Shown here in pieces: positions 9,462-18,554 of a DNA stretch of 64,000 bases. The position numbers and the translations under genes were made by a program. The first letter of the stretch is position 1, and every line of letters starts with the position of its first letter. Source of the DNA: DVEG01 sp964405435. GTDB lineage: Bacteria; Cyanobacteriota; Cyanobacteriia; Cyanobacteriales; Oscillatoriaceae. A model generated the notes under the pieces. It was not told the origin of the DNA. It saw nothing but the letters and a program-made list of their open reading frames with translations, and did not search any database. The stretch spans positions 56,934 through 120,933 of the forward strand of contig CAYOOD010000007.1 of the NCBI GenBank assembly GCA_964405435.1, given 5' to 3'.

Positions 9462-10385
9462 TTAAATTAATTGAATGTTATCAAAATTAAAAAGCAGGAG
9501 CGTTATGGCATTGGTATGTTCGGCAAAGTTAAAGCTATTTTCAGTGGGTCTGTGTATGTAACCGTCCGTACAATCAAACGCATTTACCAGGTTTTTTATG
9601 ACTTTCTGAATGCAATCATTTTCACGAATATTGAGTAATTTATAGCAGAGAGCTACCTCTGCATTAATATCTAAACTGAGGCGGTTAAAGATTTCCTCTT
9701 GATAAGTATCAAAAGCTTCCAGGCACCAAGTATATTTGGAGGAATCTATTTTATTAATATAAAAATAAGAAGCGCCAATAATTGCGTGAGTTAATCCATA
9801 GACGTAATTGGTAAAGACTGCATTGCTTTTTAAGACTTCTTCAGGTTGAAAAATTTTTTTAAATTTTTCGGTGTATTCTATTTCAATATCAAATAATCCC
9901 AAATTTTTACTTAAAAATACTAGATTAGTCGCGCAAGTAGTCGCATTTTTTATAAAGTTTGGATGGTCGAGAATTTCGGACCTGATGGCGTCTATATTGG
10001 GAATATTATCGGGGACTTTTTTCTCAATTCCCAGGGAATTTAAATAGTAGAGTTGAAATAGCAGAGAAACATAGGCAGATAAATTGACGTGTTTTTTTAA
10101 GTAGAATATTTTTTCTCTATCGTTGACTTTTGAAGCTTTTTTGGAATTTAAATGTTCCTGCAATCGAGCTAAAAATCCCTCGTAGTTGGATAAGTAATTG
10201 TTAACTATTTGGCTGTTTTTAGTATAGGGAACGGATTTTTTTAACAAAAACTCTTTTAATTCTGGTCGGCCAGTGGCCTTGTAAGACCTGTACAAAAAAT
10301 GGCGGGCTTTTTTTTCGCTCAATTCGTCCAGCCTTCTTATATAAGTTTGCACGATCGCGTCAGAGATAAATTGAGTAGAGGTCAT
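9462..10385 (-). CDS. Hypothetical protein, AT-rich gene
   Basis: 307 residues starting with an ATG at 10385. Not recognised. The composition is rich in Lys, Asn, Ile and Phe, the predicted fold is all-helical, and no transmembrane segment, catalytic motif or signal peptide is evident. The gene is visibly more AT-rich than its neighbours, which hints at horizontal acquisition or relaxed selection, although a cgatcgcg motif near its 5' end shows some adaptation to the host. It is flanked by two stretches without clear genes and is transcribed against rimK. Confidence 0.7.
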   Translation of the reverse strand: MTSTQFISDAIVQTYIRRLDELSEKKARHFLYRSYKATGRPELKEFLLKKSVPYTKNSQIVNNYLSNYEGFLARLQEHLNSKKASKVNDREKIFYLKKHVNLSAYVSLLFQLYYLNSLGIEKKVPDNIPNIDAIRSEILDHPNFIKNATTCATNLVFLSKNLGLFDIEIEYTEKFKKIFQPEEVLKSNAVFTNYVYGLTHAIIGASYFYINKIDSSKYTWCLEAFDTYQEEIFNRLSLDINAEVALCYKLLNIRENDCIQKVIKNLVNAFDCTDGYIHRPTENSFNFAEHTNAITLLLFNFDNIQLI

Positions 10386-11165
10386 TTTTGCTAAATATAT
10401 ATTTAAGAGAAGAAAATGGTATTCTATCGACGATGGGCCTGAGTGTCAAGTGTTTCAATCCATCCGATCGCTGAAAAACCCAGAGACTTTGATTCGTTGC
10501 CCTCGCAGGCGATCGCCCGTCGCCCTCTCGTCTCCCTTTCACAGCGCCACTGCTTCCCGCCAGCCAATTTGGCCGATCGCTGCTCTCAAAAATTGGCCAT
10601 ATCTAGAGCGTTTTGGCGCGGCAAAGGAACGAGAAGGAACCCGATCGCAGTCTTCAACTCAGGAGACATCCCCGTACAAATGTCGATCTCGTACCGGGCT
10701 GTTAGCGAGGACACTTATTTTTTTTACAAAAAGTTACATTGATTGACGAGAAAGCGACAATAAATTAACAAATCTTCGTTCATACTGAAGATTAGTTTTA
10801 AACAAACGCAACATATCCTACCGGTCATCAGTGGGGCACTGGCTCAACCGACTGCGGCGCAAAGCAATAGCGTTCGCTTTCGCTAGGGGCGATCGGGCTG
10901 CAGCCAGGGGCGATCGCTATCCCGCCTTCCAATCGCCACCTCCCGGGCAACAAGCGAGTTCTTTTGCGGAAGCGCTTGACAAATAGGGAAAATTATGCAG
11001 GAGAGTTGGCAGGCGATCGCGTTCGTACCCGTACACCTCGACCGATAGCAGAGAAAAGCAGCGCGCAGATTCGAGTTAGGGGCTCTCACAGATCGACGGC
11101 GGGTAAAAAACGGCCCGACATCACAACTCAGTACACAGTTCGGCTTTTTTGGTGGGTTGGAAAAT
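10386..11165. other. 780-bp region without a convincing gene
   Basis: Three overlapping frames of 90-100 codons run through this stretch but read as arginine/serine-rich noise. HIP1 octamers are frequent. A small hairpin (aatcttc...gaagatt) lies near 10770-10795. The sequence changes from GC-rich (10440-10640) to AT-rich (10720-10810) and back. It must contain promoters for the divergent genes at 10385 (minus) and 11166 (plus); none can be defined by eye. Confidence 0.5.
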
Positions 11166-11354
11166 ATGAAACTTCAACAGGGAGAACTTTTGATTTCTCA
11201 GAATGGACGGTATTACTTAGTCGTAGAGTGCAGCGAGGATAGCGTTTCTTTAAAACGGGTGAATGGCTATACCTTGTTTTCCTGCCATCCCGGCTTTCTA
11301 GATGGGTCGTTTCGTCGAGTCCCCGCAGCTTCAGGTTGTTTGAGGGGGAGATAG
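11166..11354 (+). CDS. Small hypothetical protein (62 aa)
   Basis: ATG at 11166, 62 codons, TAG at 11352-11354. The first 50 residues look protein-like with alternating hydrophobic positions (ELLISQNGRYYLVVECSED), suggesting a small beta-rich fold; the last dozen residues are Arg/Gly-rich and less convincing. A good terminator follows 20 bp after the stop, which supports transcription up to this point. Not recognised. Confidence 0.45.
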   Translation: MKLQQGELLISQNGRYYLVVECSEDSVSLKRVNGYTLFSCHPGFLDGSFRRVPAASGCLRGR

Positions 11355-11374
11355 GGAGATCGGGACTGACGCAG

Positions 11375-11411
11375 AAACTGGGTTTCTCTACGAACAGAAA
11401 CCCAGTTTTTT
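11375..11411. terminator. Bidirectional terminator between convergent genes
   Basis: A perfect 13-bp stem aaactgggtttct (11375-11387) with agaaacccagttt (11396-11408), an 8-nt loop, then extra Ts on the plus side and As on the minus side. It separates the small gene at 11166 from the lyase ending at 11416, and can serve both strands. The sequence belongs to the dispersed AAACCxGGTTT-type hairpins also found near 21834, 34585 and 34834. Confidence 0.8.
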
Positions 11412-11415
11412 AACG

Positions 11416-12648
11416 CTAATCCGCTGGGCCAATCGCTTCAATGGCAGCAGCAAGGGCGATCGCGACGTGGGACCAGTGGGTCCCCCCCTGGCAAAAAGCA
11501 ATGTAGGGCTCGCGCAGAGGGCCATCGGCTGAAAATTCCGAGGTACTGCCGTCAATAAACGTGCCGCCCGCCATCACCAGATGACTCTCGTATCCCGGCA
11601 TCGGGGCGGGCACCGGGTCTAAATAGGAGCCGATCGGCGAGTGCTGCTGAATCGCTCGGCAAAAGGCAATCAGTTTTTCGGGCTTGCCAAATTGAATCGC
11701 CTGGATGACGTCGCGGCGCTCTGCCAAGGGGGCGGGATTCACGGGATAGCCCAGCTTGTCGAAAACATATCCCGTCAGGTGATTGCCCTTCATCGCTTCC
11801 CCCACCATTTGCGGAGCGAGAAATAAGCCCTGAAACAGCAGGCGATTTTGATCGAAGGTGGCACCGCCGCTGCTGCCAATTCCGGGGGCTGTGAGGCGAC
11901 AGGTTGCCGCCTCTACGAGGTCGGCGCGACCGGCGACGTAACCGCCGGCGGCGACGATGGTGCCGCCGGGATTTTTAATCAGCGAACCGGCGATTAAGTC
12001 GGCACCCACGGCGGGGGGTTCGCAATTTTCGATAAATTCGCCGTAGCAGTTATCGACAAAACAAATAATTTCGGGATTTTGCTGCTTGAGGGTCTTGACA
12101 ATTCTTTCGATATCGGCTATTGATAAACTCGATCGCCAGGAATAGCCGCAAGAGCGCTGGATGAGGGCGAGACGGGTGCGATCGCTCGCGGCAGAGGCCA
12201 GGGCGTCCCAGTCCACACCTCCCTCGCGAGTCAGAGGTAACTGGCGGTAAGTAATGCCAAAATCAATTAAAGAGCCTTGATTGGAGCCCCGCAACCCAAT
12301 CACTTCTTCTAATGTATCGTAGGGAGCGCCGACAACTGCTAGCATTTCATCACCAGGGCGGAGGACGCCAAACAAAGCACAGGCGATCGCGTGGGTCCCC
12401 GAAACAAACTGCACCCGCACTGCTGCCGCTTCGGCTCCCACCACCTCAGCAAACACGCGATCGAGCGTTTCGCGCCCCAAATCGTCGTGACCGTAGCCCG
12501 TAACGCCGGCAAAGTGGTGGACTCCCACCCGGTGGTTGCGAAACGCCTGCAGCACTCTTTGCAGATTCTGCTTGACCCGAGCGTCAATCCGATAAAAAAT
12601 GGGTAATAGTGCCTGTTCTGCCTGCTGCAGCTCATCCAAGCTGTTCAT
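11416..12648 (-). CDS. PLP-dependent methionine gamma-lyase/aluminium-resistance family protein
   Basis: About 410 residues of the family annotated as 'cystathionine beta-lyase family protein involved in aluminum resistance' (Met_gamma_lyase). Recognisable segments are the VRVQFVSGTHAI PLP-phosphate region, FVDNCYGEF with the cofactor-binding aspartate, and AGSLIKNPGGTI containing the likely Schiff-base lysine. The fold is aspartate aminotransferase type I. The true substrate of this family is uncertain; a C-S lyase activity is inferred from homology. ATG 12648 is preferred to the GTG at 12654 because a GAGG Shine-Dalgarno sequence lies just upstream. It is transcribed divergently from desC, 79 bp away. 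Confidence 0.85.
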   Translation of the reverse strand: MNSLDELQQAEQALLPIFYRIDARVKQNLQRVLQAFRNHRVGVHHFAGVTGYGHDDLGRETLDRVFAEVVGAEAAAVRVQFVSGTHAIACALFGVLRPGDEMLAVVGAPYDTLEEVIGLRGSNQGSLIDFGITYRQLPLTREGGVDWDALASAASDRTRLALIQRSCGYSWRSSLSIADIERIVKTLKQQNPEIICFVDNCYGEFIENCEPPAVGADLIAGSLIKNPGGTIVAAGGYVAGRADLVEAATCRLTAPGIGSSGGATFDQNRLLFQGLFLAPQMVGEAMKGNHLTGYVFDKLGYPVNPAPLAERRDVIQAIQFGKPEKLIAFCRAIQQHSPIGSYLDPVPAPMPGYESHLVMAGGTFIDGSTSEFSADGPLREPYIAFCQGGTHWSHVAIALAAAIEAIGPAD

Positions 12649-12727
12649 TACCACCTCACTCGCCTCTTTTTGCGTGCGGATTAATTATGGCGCAGATTGG
12701 GTTAAACATTTCTGACAAAATATTTTC

Positions 12728-13585
12728 ATGACAATCGCACCTTCCAAACAAGTAGAAACAACAGAAACAGCGCCTCTGCGCCCCAAGTGGCCCGTGATCG
12801 TCTTCATGGCGGCTGTCCACCTATTGGCGCTTCTGGCTTTGCTGCCGAGCAACTTTAGCTGGGCGGCAGTCGGTCTGGCTGTCTTCCTCCACTGGGTAAC
12901 TGGTGGGTTGGGCATTACCCTCGGATTCCACCGCCTCGTTACTCACCGCAGCTTCCAGACGCCGAAGTGGCTGGAATATTTCCTGATTTTCTGCGGCTCC
13001 CTCACCTGCCAAGGCGGAGTGATTGACTGGGTGGGCTTGCACCGCATCCATCACCTGCACTCCGATAAACCTTCCGATCCCCACGATTCCAATAAAGGCT
13101 TTTTGTGGAGCCACATGACTTGTTGGTTCTACCACCTCCCCGCCGATTTGGAAGTGCCTCGCTACACCAAAGATATTGCTGATGACCCGGTTTATCAGTT
13201 TTTAAATAAGTATTTTTTCCCGATTCAAATTGCCTTGGGCGTCGCCCTTTACTTCTTGGGAGAAGCATTTTCTCCGGGCTTGGGTTGGTCGTTCGTGGTT
13301 TGGGGGATTTTCGTCCGCCTGGTTGCGGTGTTTCACTGCACTTGGTTTGTCAACAGTGCGACGCACATGTTTGGCTATCGCACTTATGACTCCGACGATC
13401 GCTCGACCAATTGCTGGTGGGTGGCTCTGCTCACCTACGGCGAAGGCTGGCACAACAACCACCACGCCTTTCAATATTCCGCTCGCCACGGGATGCAGTG
13501 GTGGGAAATTGACCTCACCTGGATGACGATTCAATTCTTGCAAGCCCTGGGGCTGGCGACTAAGGTGAAATTGGTCGAAAAATAG
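12728..13585 (+). CDS. desC: Acyl-lipid delta-9 desaturase
   Basis: 285-residue integral membrane fatty-acid desaturase. Three histidine boxes that ligate the di-iron centre are intact: HRLVTH (68-73), HRIHH (105-109) and HNNHH (242-246). Two hydrophobic hairpins (about 23-65 and 163-205) span the membrane. DesC places the first double bond at C9 of stearoyl chains on membrane glycerolipids using ferredoxin. The length and boxes are typical of cyanobacterial DesC. A two-component system begins 122 bp downstream on the same strand; a hairpin lies between, so they are probably separate units. Confidence 0.93.
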   Translation: MTIAPSKQVETTETAPLRPKWPVIVFMAAVHLLALLALLPSNFSWAAVGLAVFLHWVTGGLGITLGFHRLVTHRSFQTPKWLEYFLIFCGSLTCQGGVIDWVGLHRIHHLHSDKPSDPHDSNKGFLWSHMTCWFYHLPADLEVPRYTKDIADDPVYQFLNKYFFPIQIALGVALYFLGEAFSPGLGWSFVVWGIFVRLVAVFHCTWFVNSATHMFGYRTYDSDDRSTNCWWVALLTYGEGWHNNHHAFQYSARHGMQWWEIDLTWMTIQFLQALGLATKVKLVEK

Positions 13586-13611
13586 TCTCTCACGGCGGAT
13601 TCTGAATTTTC

Positions 13612-13673
13612 AACCGCAGAACAAAGCGCAGATAGGCACCGCTAAATTGTCTTACATGCGTGGTTCTGCGGTT
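13612..13673 (+). terminator. Terminator-like hairpin after desC
   Basis: An 11-bp stem aaccgcagaac (13612-13622) with gttctgcggtt (13663-13673), a long 40-nt loop, followed by a T-rich run. It starts 26 bp after the desC stop. The long loop lowers confidence. Confidence 0.45.
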
Positions 13674-13707
13674 ATTTCTTTTCGGCAATTGACTCTATAA
13701 TCAAACT

Positions 13708-14385
13708 ATGAGGATTCTAGTAGTGGAGGATGACGATCGCATTACCCGATCCCTTGCAGAAGCCCTCACCGACCAATACTATGTCGTTGATATTGCCCAG
13801 GATGGTGAAGAGGGGTTGGAATTCGTTCGCTCTTTTCCCTATGACTTAATTTTGCTAGATATCATGTTGCCCAAGCTCAATGGGATTAACCTTTGCCAGC
13901 AACTGCGCCGCCAAGGCTATTCTCTACCGGTCTTGATGCTCACAGCTTTAGATACCAGCACGGATAAAGTCATGGGGTTAGATGCCGGAGCCGACGATTA
14001 TGTCGTCAAACCGTTTGACCTCAAGGAATTGCTGGCTCGCATCCGTGCTCTACTGCGTCGGGGAAGTTCCACCTTGCCGCCGGTGCTGGAATGGGAGAAT
14101 CTCCGCCTCGATCCGAGCACCTGTGCAGTCACCTATGGGGGAAAACTCCTGCACCTCACCCCCAAAGAATATAGTTTACTAGAATTATTTCTGCGCAGCA
14201 ACGGTCGCGTACTCAGCCGAGGTGTTATTCTAGACAACCTCTGGTCTTTTGAAGATCCGCCGGGAGAAGAAACGGTGAAGGTTCACCTGCGCAGCTTGCG
14301 CCAGAAACTCAAAGCCTGTGGAGCACCGAGTAATTTTATAGAAACTGTCTATGGCTTGGGTTATCGGCTCAACCAAAATATCTAA
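13708..14385 (+). CDS. OmpR-family response regulator
   Basis: 225 residues: receiver domain (1-115) with acidic pocket E7/D8/D9, phospho-acceptor D51 in LLDIMLPKLNG, the MLTAL threonine and VVKPF lysine, then a winged-helix OmpR/PhoB DNA-binding domain (about 128-222) including LTPKEYSLLELF and ETVKVHLRSLRQKL. The histidine kinase gene overlaps its 3' end by 35 bp, so the two are translationally coupled and form a cognate pair. It resembles the RppA/NrsR class of cyanobacterial regulators, but its target genes cannot be read from the sequence. Confidence 0.92.
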   Translation: MRILVVEDDDRITRSLAEALTDQYYVVDIAQDGEEGLEFVRSFPYDLILLDIMLPKLNGINLCQQLRRQGYSLPVLMLTALDTSTDKVMGLDAGADDYVVKPFDLKELLARIRALLRRGSSTLPPVLEWENLRLDPSTCAVTYGGKLLHLTPKEYSLLELFLRSNGRVLSRGVILDNLWSFEDPPGEETVKVHLRSLRQKLKACGAPSNFIETVYGLGYRLNQNI

Positions 14386-15673
14386 TCCTCAGTTTCGCGC
14401 CTTGCACTGGCGTCTTTTGCTGTCATACCTGGGCGTCATCGTGGCTATTTTGGGAATATCCACCGCTGCCGTCTATGAGTTTTTCGCCTACAGTCTTTAT
14501 CAAAAACTAGACCGCGATTTGGTGAGGTTAGCGGATGCGGCAGCTCACAGTTTGCCCGCAATTAAAGCCGATCCGGCGGCAATTGACACTCAGGGAACCC
14601 GGAGTTTAGACAATGATGGCGATTTGGATATTCCCTGGCAGAACCTGCGGGAGAGCGATCGCTCGGTGGAATGGTTTGACGGCGATCGCCTCCTGTTGGG
14701 GAAAGCTGGGAAATACTTGCCAGAGGTAGCCCTATCCCCTAATTTCCACGCATTCCAACAAGGGAAAATTCGCAGTCTCGCCATTCCAGTCTACCCGCCG
14801 GGATTGGGAACAAGCAGGCAAAATATCCAAGGGTACGTTCGGGTTAGCGCCTCTACAGAGGAAATCGAAGAAGAACTCGCCCGACTGATGCGGGGATTTC
14901 AGTGGGGAGGGTTAATCGCTGTAGTTCTCAGTGGCGTGGGTGGTTGGTGGCTGACGAAGCAGTCTTTGCAACCGATCGAGCAAAGTTTTCAGCAGTTAAA
15001 ACAGTTTACGGCAGATGCTTCCCACGAGTTGCGCAGTCCCCTGACGGCAATCAAAACTTCGGTTGAGGTGATGCAGAGTCATCCAGAGCGGATTCATGCG
15101 GCGGATGTGAAGAAGTTGGAGGCGATCGCTTCTGCTACAAACCAAATGACCGAGTTAGTTCAAGACTTACTCTTCCTGGCTCGCGCCGAGGCAGCACCAG
15201 CCTCTCCATCTGTGGGATGGATTCCCATCCCCATCGAGGAAGTCTTAGAGGATTTGGTGGAATTTTTGCAACTCTCAGCAGAGGAAAAAGAAATTACTCT
15301 CACCTCGGAGTTGTTAGATGGGGTGTTGGTGCAGGGGGATGCTGCCCAGTTGAGGCGTTTGTTTTCTAACTTGCTGGAAAATGCCCTGGAATACACCCCT
15401 GCCGGGGGAGCCGTCACTGTTTCGATGAAGAGGAGCGATCTCTCGGTTATCGTTCGCGTTAAGGATACCGGTATCGGCATTGCTCCAGAAGATTTGAATT
15501 TAGTTTTCGATCGCTTCTGGAGAGCCGATAAGGCGCGTTCTCGGCGGCAGGGAGGTTCGGGGCTGGGATTGGCGATCGCCCAGAGCATTGCCCAACGGCA
15601 CCGAGGCGACATCACCGTCACCAGTCAGCTCGGCGTTGGCACCTGCTTTTGGGTGCGTTTGCCGACGCTCTAG
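14351..15673 (+). CDS. Sensor histidine kinase
   Basis: 440 residues with two transmembrane segments (about 22-45 and 185-202) enclosing a periplasmic sensor region of about 140 residues. A HAMP domain is absent or very short. The HisKA domain has the H-box ASHELRSPLTAIK (phospho-acceptor H225). The HATPase_c domain shows NLLENALEYTPAGG (N box), VKDTGIGIAPEDL (G1), FDRFWRADKARS (F box) and GGSGLGLAIAQSI (G2). The gene overlaps the response regulator by 35 bp. The signal is unknown; desC just upstream makes a membrane or temperature cue conceivable, but nothing in the sequence shows it. Confidence 0.92.
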   Translation: MAWVIGSTKISNPQFRALHWRLLLSYLGVIVAILGISTAAVYEFFAYSLYQKLDRDLVRLADAAAHSLPAIKADPAAIDTQGTRSLDNDGDLDIPWQNLRESDRSVEWFDGDRLLLGKAGKYLPEVALSPNFHAFQQGKIRSLAIPVYPPGLGTSRQNIQGYVRVSASTEEIEEELARLMRGFQWGGLIAVVLSGVGGWWLTKQSLQPIEQSFQQLKQFTADASHELRSPLTAIKTSVEVMQSHPERIHAADVKKLEAIASATNQMTELVQDLLFLARAEAAPASPSVGWIPIPIEEVLEDLVEFLQLSAEEKEITLTSELLDGVLVQGDAAQLRRLFSNLLENALEYTPAGGAVTVSMKRSDLSVIVRVKDTGIGIAPEDLNLVFDRFWRADKARSRRQGGSGLGLAIAQSIAQRHRGDITVTSQLGVGTCFWVRLPTL

Positions 15674-15826
15674 ATCGCGGGCTTTTTGGCCATAATTGAG
15701 CGGCGGTTGCCCGCCTCCCCCCACCAGAGCCGTCTGAAAAGTCTCAAACAGCTCTTTTTCTTTCCGAGTTCTTTACCTTTGCCTCGCACAATCGAATCAA
15801 CAAGGCAAAACCAGAAGACTCGACCG

Positions 15827-16501
15827 ATGAGCAACCCAACTGAAATCCGCACAGGTGAAGACTTATCCGATCTCGATGACACATTGAGAGCGGGTGCAAT
15901 GCCCCAATCCTTAGAACGCTCCGATCAGTCCGACAGTGGCGACAGCGGCCAAAGTTCCGATGACTGGCGCGAAAGTGGCCAAAGTAACGGGGACTGGCGC
16001 GAACACTACGATGACGATGGGTATGATGAATGGGATGATGTTACCGGCTCGGAGTGGGACGATGTTCTCAAGAATACTGCGGAGCGGACTGATTTATTAA
16101 CCGAATTTGATGATAACTACTACCGACAGACGAACCCGGATGTAGCTGCTGCCATTAGCAGCGGACAGATTCGCTCTGCTTTCTCGCACTTTCTCAATCA
16201 TGGTGCCGCAGAGGGACGCGCTCCCAACCAATTCTATGATGAAGCGTACTATCTGAATGCCAATCCCGATGTCCAGGCTGCGGTTGTCTCCGGCGCTTTC
16301 GGCTCTGGTTACTCACACTTTATCAGACACGGTGCCCGCGAGGGACGCGATCCCAGCTCTCGATTTGATTCTGAATTTTATCTCAGCCAGAATCCAGATG
16401 TAGCGCAGGCTGTGAATAGCGGTAATCTCAGCAGTGCTTTTGAACACTATCTCAACTTCGGACAGTTTGAAAATCGCGCTGCAATTGCGCCGATTGTCTA
16501 A
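15827..16501 (+). CDS. Protein with three YY-NPDV-type repeats and acidic N-terminus
   Basis: 224 residues from ATG 15827. The frame is open upstream to 15686, but those 47 codons are basic and unlike the rest. The N-terminal ~80 residues are acidic and rich in Ser/Gly/Asp (several DWRE and SGQS units). Three ~46-residue repeats follow, each with YY or FYL, then NPDVAAA/NPDVQAA/NPDVAQA, an H-(F/Y)-L/I segment and (A/E)GR. This repeat is frequent in large cyanobacterial secreted or surface proteins, often with calcium-binding regions. No signal peptide or enzyme domain is present. The function is unknown; a role in surface assembly or export is a guess. The giant gene at the left edge uses a related but more degenerate repeat. 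Confidence 0.82.
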   Translation: MSNPTEIRTGEDLSDLDDTLRAGAMPQSLERSDQSDSGDSGQSSDDWRESGQSNGDWREHYDDDGYDEWDDVTGSEWDDVLKNTAERTDLLTEFDDNYYRQTNPDVAAAISSGQIRSAFSHFLNHGAAEGRAPNQFYDEAYYLNANPDVQAAVVSGAFGSGYSHFIRHGAREGRDPSSRFDSEFYLSQNPDVAQAVNSGNLSSAFEHYLNFGQFENRAAIAPIV

Positions 16502-16680
16502 CTAAAAATCTGCCGATATCCTGGATGTAAAAAGAGGATTGATTGCATCAGCAAAAAGGGTATTTTCCAGAAACTTTTCTACTTTTGTCGGGGGAAAGCA
16601 TTTGCCTCCGGATCGGGGTTTGCAAAAAAGAAAGTATCTCATTTTCTCGTCCTCCAAAAAACTTTTTCACAAGTACGCAA

Positions 16681-16980
16681 ATGTCTAAATTTACGTTTCG
16701 CAAACTTCACCGACAATTAGCTCCGATTCTTTTCCTGCCCCTATTGATAACTGCCACAACGGGAATCTTATACCGCCTGTTAAGAAGTTGGGGTGGGATT
16801 CCGAAAGATGCGACAGAGATTTTAATGGTTATTCACCAAGGAGAATACCTGGGGGACCAGATCAAACCAATCTATGTACTCTTGAATGGCTTGGGGCTGA
16901 TAGGAATGCTGGTGACGGGCTTGAGCATGACGGGAATCTTCCGCAAGCGACGGACTCAGATAAATGACGTGGAAAATTGA
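16681..16980 (+). CDS. Small PepSY-associated transmembrane protein
   Basis: 99 residues from ATG 16681 (an upstream in-frame extension to 16543 lacks protein-like character). It starts FRKLHRQLAPILFLPLLITATTG, matching the first membrane helix of PepSY-associated proteins, then has a short external loop with HQGEYLG and a second helix VLLNGLGLIGMLVTGLSMTG. The C-terminus is basic. Such small two-helix proteins are frequent in cyanobacteria; the function is unknown, with links to iron or redox membrane enzymes in larger relatives. Confidence 0.82.
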   Translation: MSKFTFRKLHRQLAPILFLPLLITATTGILYRLLRSWGGIPKDATEILMVIHQGEYLGDQIKPIYVLLNGLGLIGMLVTGLSMTGIFRKRRTQINDVEN

Positions 16981-17210
16981 GGGGGAAGGCAGCCGCCTTG
17001 GGGAAGTTATTGCTGGCGATCGCGAATCTTCGTTCAGAAGAGCTATACTGCAGGTTATAATCTAAGTCTCTGGACCTAAGCGGCAGCCTTTTCTGATGGC
17101 TGAACCGATCCGAAAAAGCGGGGGCATCTTCGAGCAAAAATGGGACGGTTTAGACTGCCTAGCATCACAGAGATGTAGATTCACTTTCAGCTAGATTGGC
17201 AAAACGCCAG

Positions 17211-18431
17211 ATGCTACCACCACAAGATGCCATAGAAGTTCGCTTAAAGGGAACCCGCCGCAGCGCTTTTCTGCGGGAGGTGTTGAGCAACAGCGGTCAC
17301 TTTTTAATTCTTAAAAGCTTATCCGACTTAATTTTATTAGGTTGGACTATTTTCATAACCGATCCCACCGAATATTTACTGGTGGTTGCCATGCTCTTGC
17401 AGGCTTGGTATCTGTCGCGATCGCGCGCCCACCGATTTTGGGGCAACCTTATCGGCGTAGCTCTCTACACCCTCATCGACTTGCCTATAGACGGGCTGGA
17501 GTTTCTCGAAAACCCCATTCACCTTGTTTTTTGGGTATTTTCCCTCGCGCTCGCCACCTTGCAGGGGCTGCGCTGCCACTGGATTGAAGGTGAGACTCTC
17601 TGGATGATTCCCCTAGAGAGCTTGACGCGAACTCTGATGGTGGTGGCTCTCTATGTAGTCGTTGGAATCAATCAAGAGAATCCATCGGATATTCCGGCAC
17701 ACATTCTGCAGTATACAGCCACTCCCAGGCACCATTTTTTGACTTGGAGTATGGTATTCATAGGATTGCTTTTGGGCTTCCAGGCGCTCCAGATAACCAC
17801 TCAACAAAAACAACTGCAAGAAACTGCCCAAGTGCTGCGCAATATGGCGGAATGGGGGATGGGTAGTCATGCGGTGACGGCGGCAGTCAACAATCCAGAA
17901 ATGTTAAATCTTCACAAGTGCGATCGCGCCATTATCTTTATGGATATTCGCGGCTTTACGGCTTGGTGCGAAAAGACTTCACCTGACGCAGTGGCAGCCG
18001 TTCTCAATGACTATTACCGCAGTGTGGAGCCGGCAGCCGCTCAGTACCTACCCCTGAGAATCACCCTGACAGCCGATGAAATTATGGCAATTTATGCCAC
18101 TCCGCATCAGGCAGTCTCTGCTGCGCTGGCTATGCGTCAAGCTGCCCTGAAAACCCTCGATCCCTATCAGATTGGTGCTGGCTGTGCGGTTCATTGCGGT
18201 ACTGTAATTGAAGGACTGTTTGGCAGTGAAGATGTTCGGACTTATACGGTTATTGGGGATGCCGTCAATACGGCGAAGCGGCTGGAAAGTGCGACGCCAG
18301 CCGGAGCGATCGCGATTTCTGATACGGTTTATCAAGCGATGAATTGTCAATTAAATGTCGAGCCCTGCGCTCCAATTGTGGCGAAGGGAAAGACAGAGGC
18401 GATCGGGGTTTGGCGACTGCTTGACGGGTGA
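17211..18431 (+). CDS. Membrane-anchored class III adenylate/guanylate cyclase
   Basis: About 406 residues. The N-terminal half has five or six hydrophobic segments (about 30-205) acting as a membrane anchor or sensor; a short helix leads to the class III cyclase domain (about 235-400). Catalytic features: FMDIRGFTAW with the first metal aspartate, LTADEIMAIY where the second metal aspartate is kept but the usual GD glycine is Ala, and VIGDAVNTAKRLES with the transition-state Asn and Arg. The lysine that selects adenine in classical enzymes appears to be replaced, so the nucleotide substrate is not certain. ATG 17211 is chosen over the TTG at 17196. It is transcribed towards the ABC permease gene. 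Confidence 0.88.
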   Translation: MLPPQDAIEVRLKGTRRSAFLREVLSNSGHFLILKSLSDLILLGWTIFITDPTEYLLVVAMLLQAWYLSRSRAHRFWGNLIGVALYTLIDLPIDGLEFLENPIHLVFWVFSLALATLQGLRCHWIEGETLWMIPLESLTRTLMVVALYVVVGINQENPSDIPAHILQYTATPRHHFLTWSMVFIGLLLGFQALQITTQQKQLQETAQVLRNMAEWGMGSHAVTAAVNNPEMLNLHKCDRAIIFMDIRGFTAWCEKTSPDAVAAVLNDYYRSVEPAAAQYLPLRITLTADEIMAIYATPHQAVSAALAMRQAALKTLDPYQIGAGCAVHCGTVIEGLFGSEDVRTYTVIGDAVNTAKRLESATPAGAIAISDTVYQAMNCQLNVEPCAPIVAKGKTEAIGVWRLLDG

Positions 18432-18554
18432 ATTATTTTTTTTCGATTTTTCCAGTTCAATCTACAGGTATAAAGAATTTAATTGACCCTAAACTGAAGA
18501 CGTATATCTTTTTTTTGCTCTCAATCGAAGGCTTTTTGTAGGTTTTCAACCCGA

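Noticed and set aside
10443..10746. Two overlapping frames of about 98 codons
   Set aside because: Composition is Arg/Ser/Pro-rich, both arise from GC-rich HIP1-containing DNA, and neither has a ribosome site or a family match.
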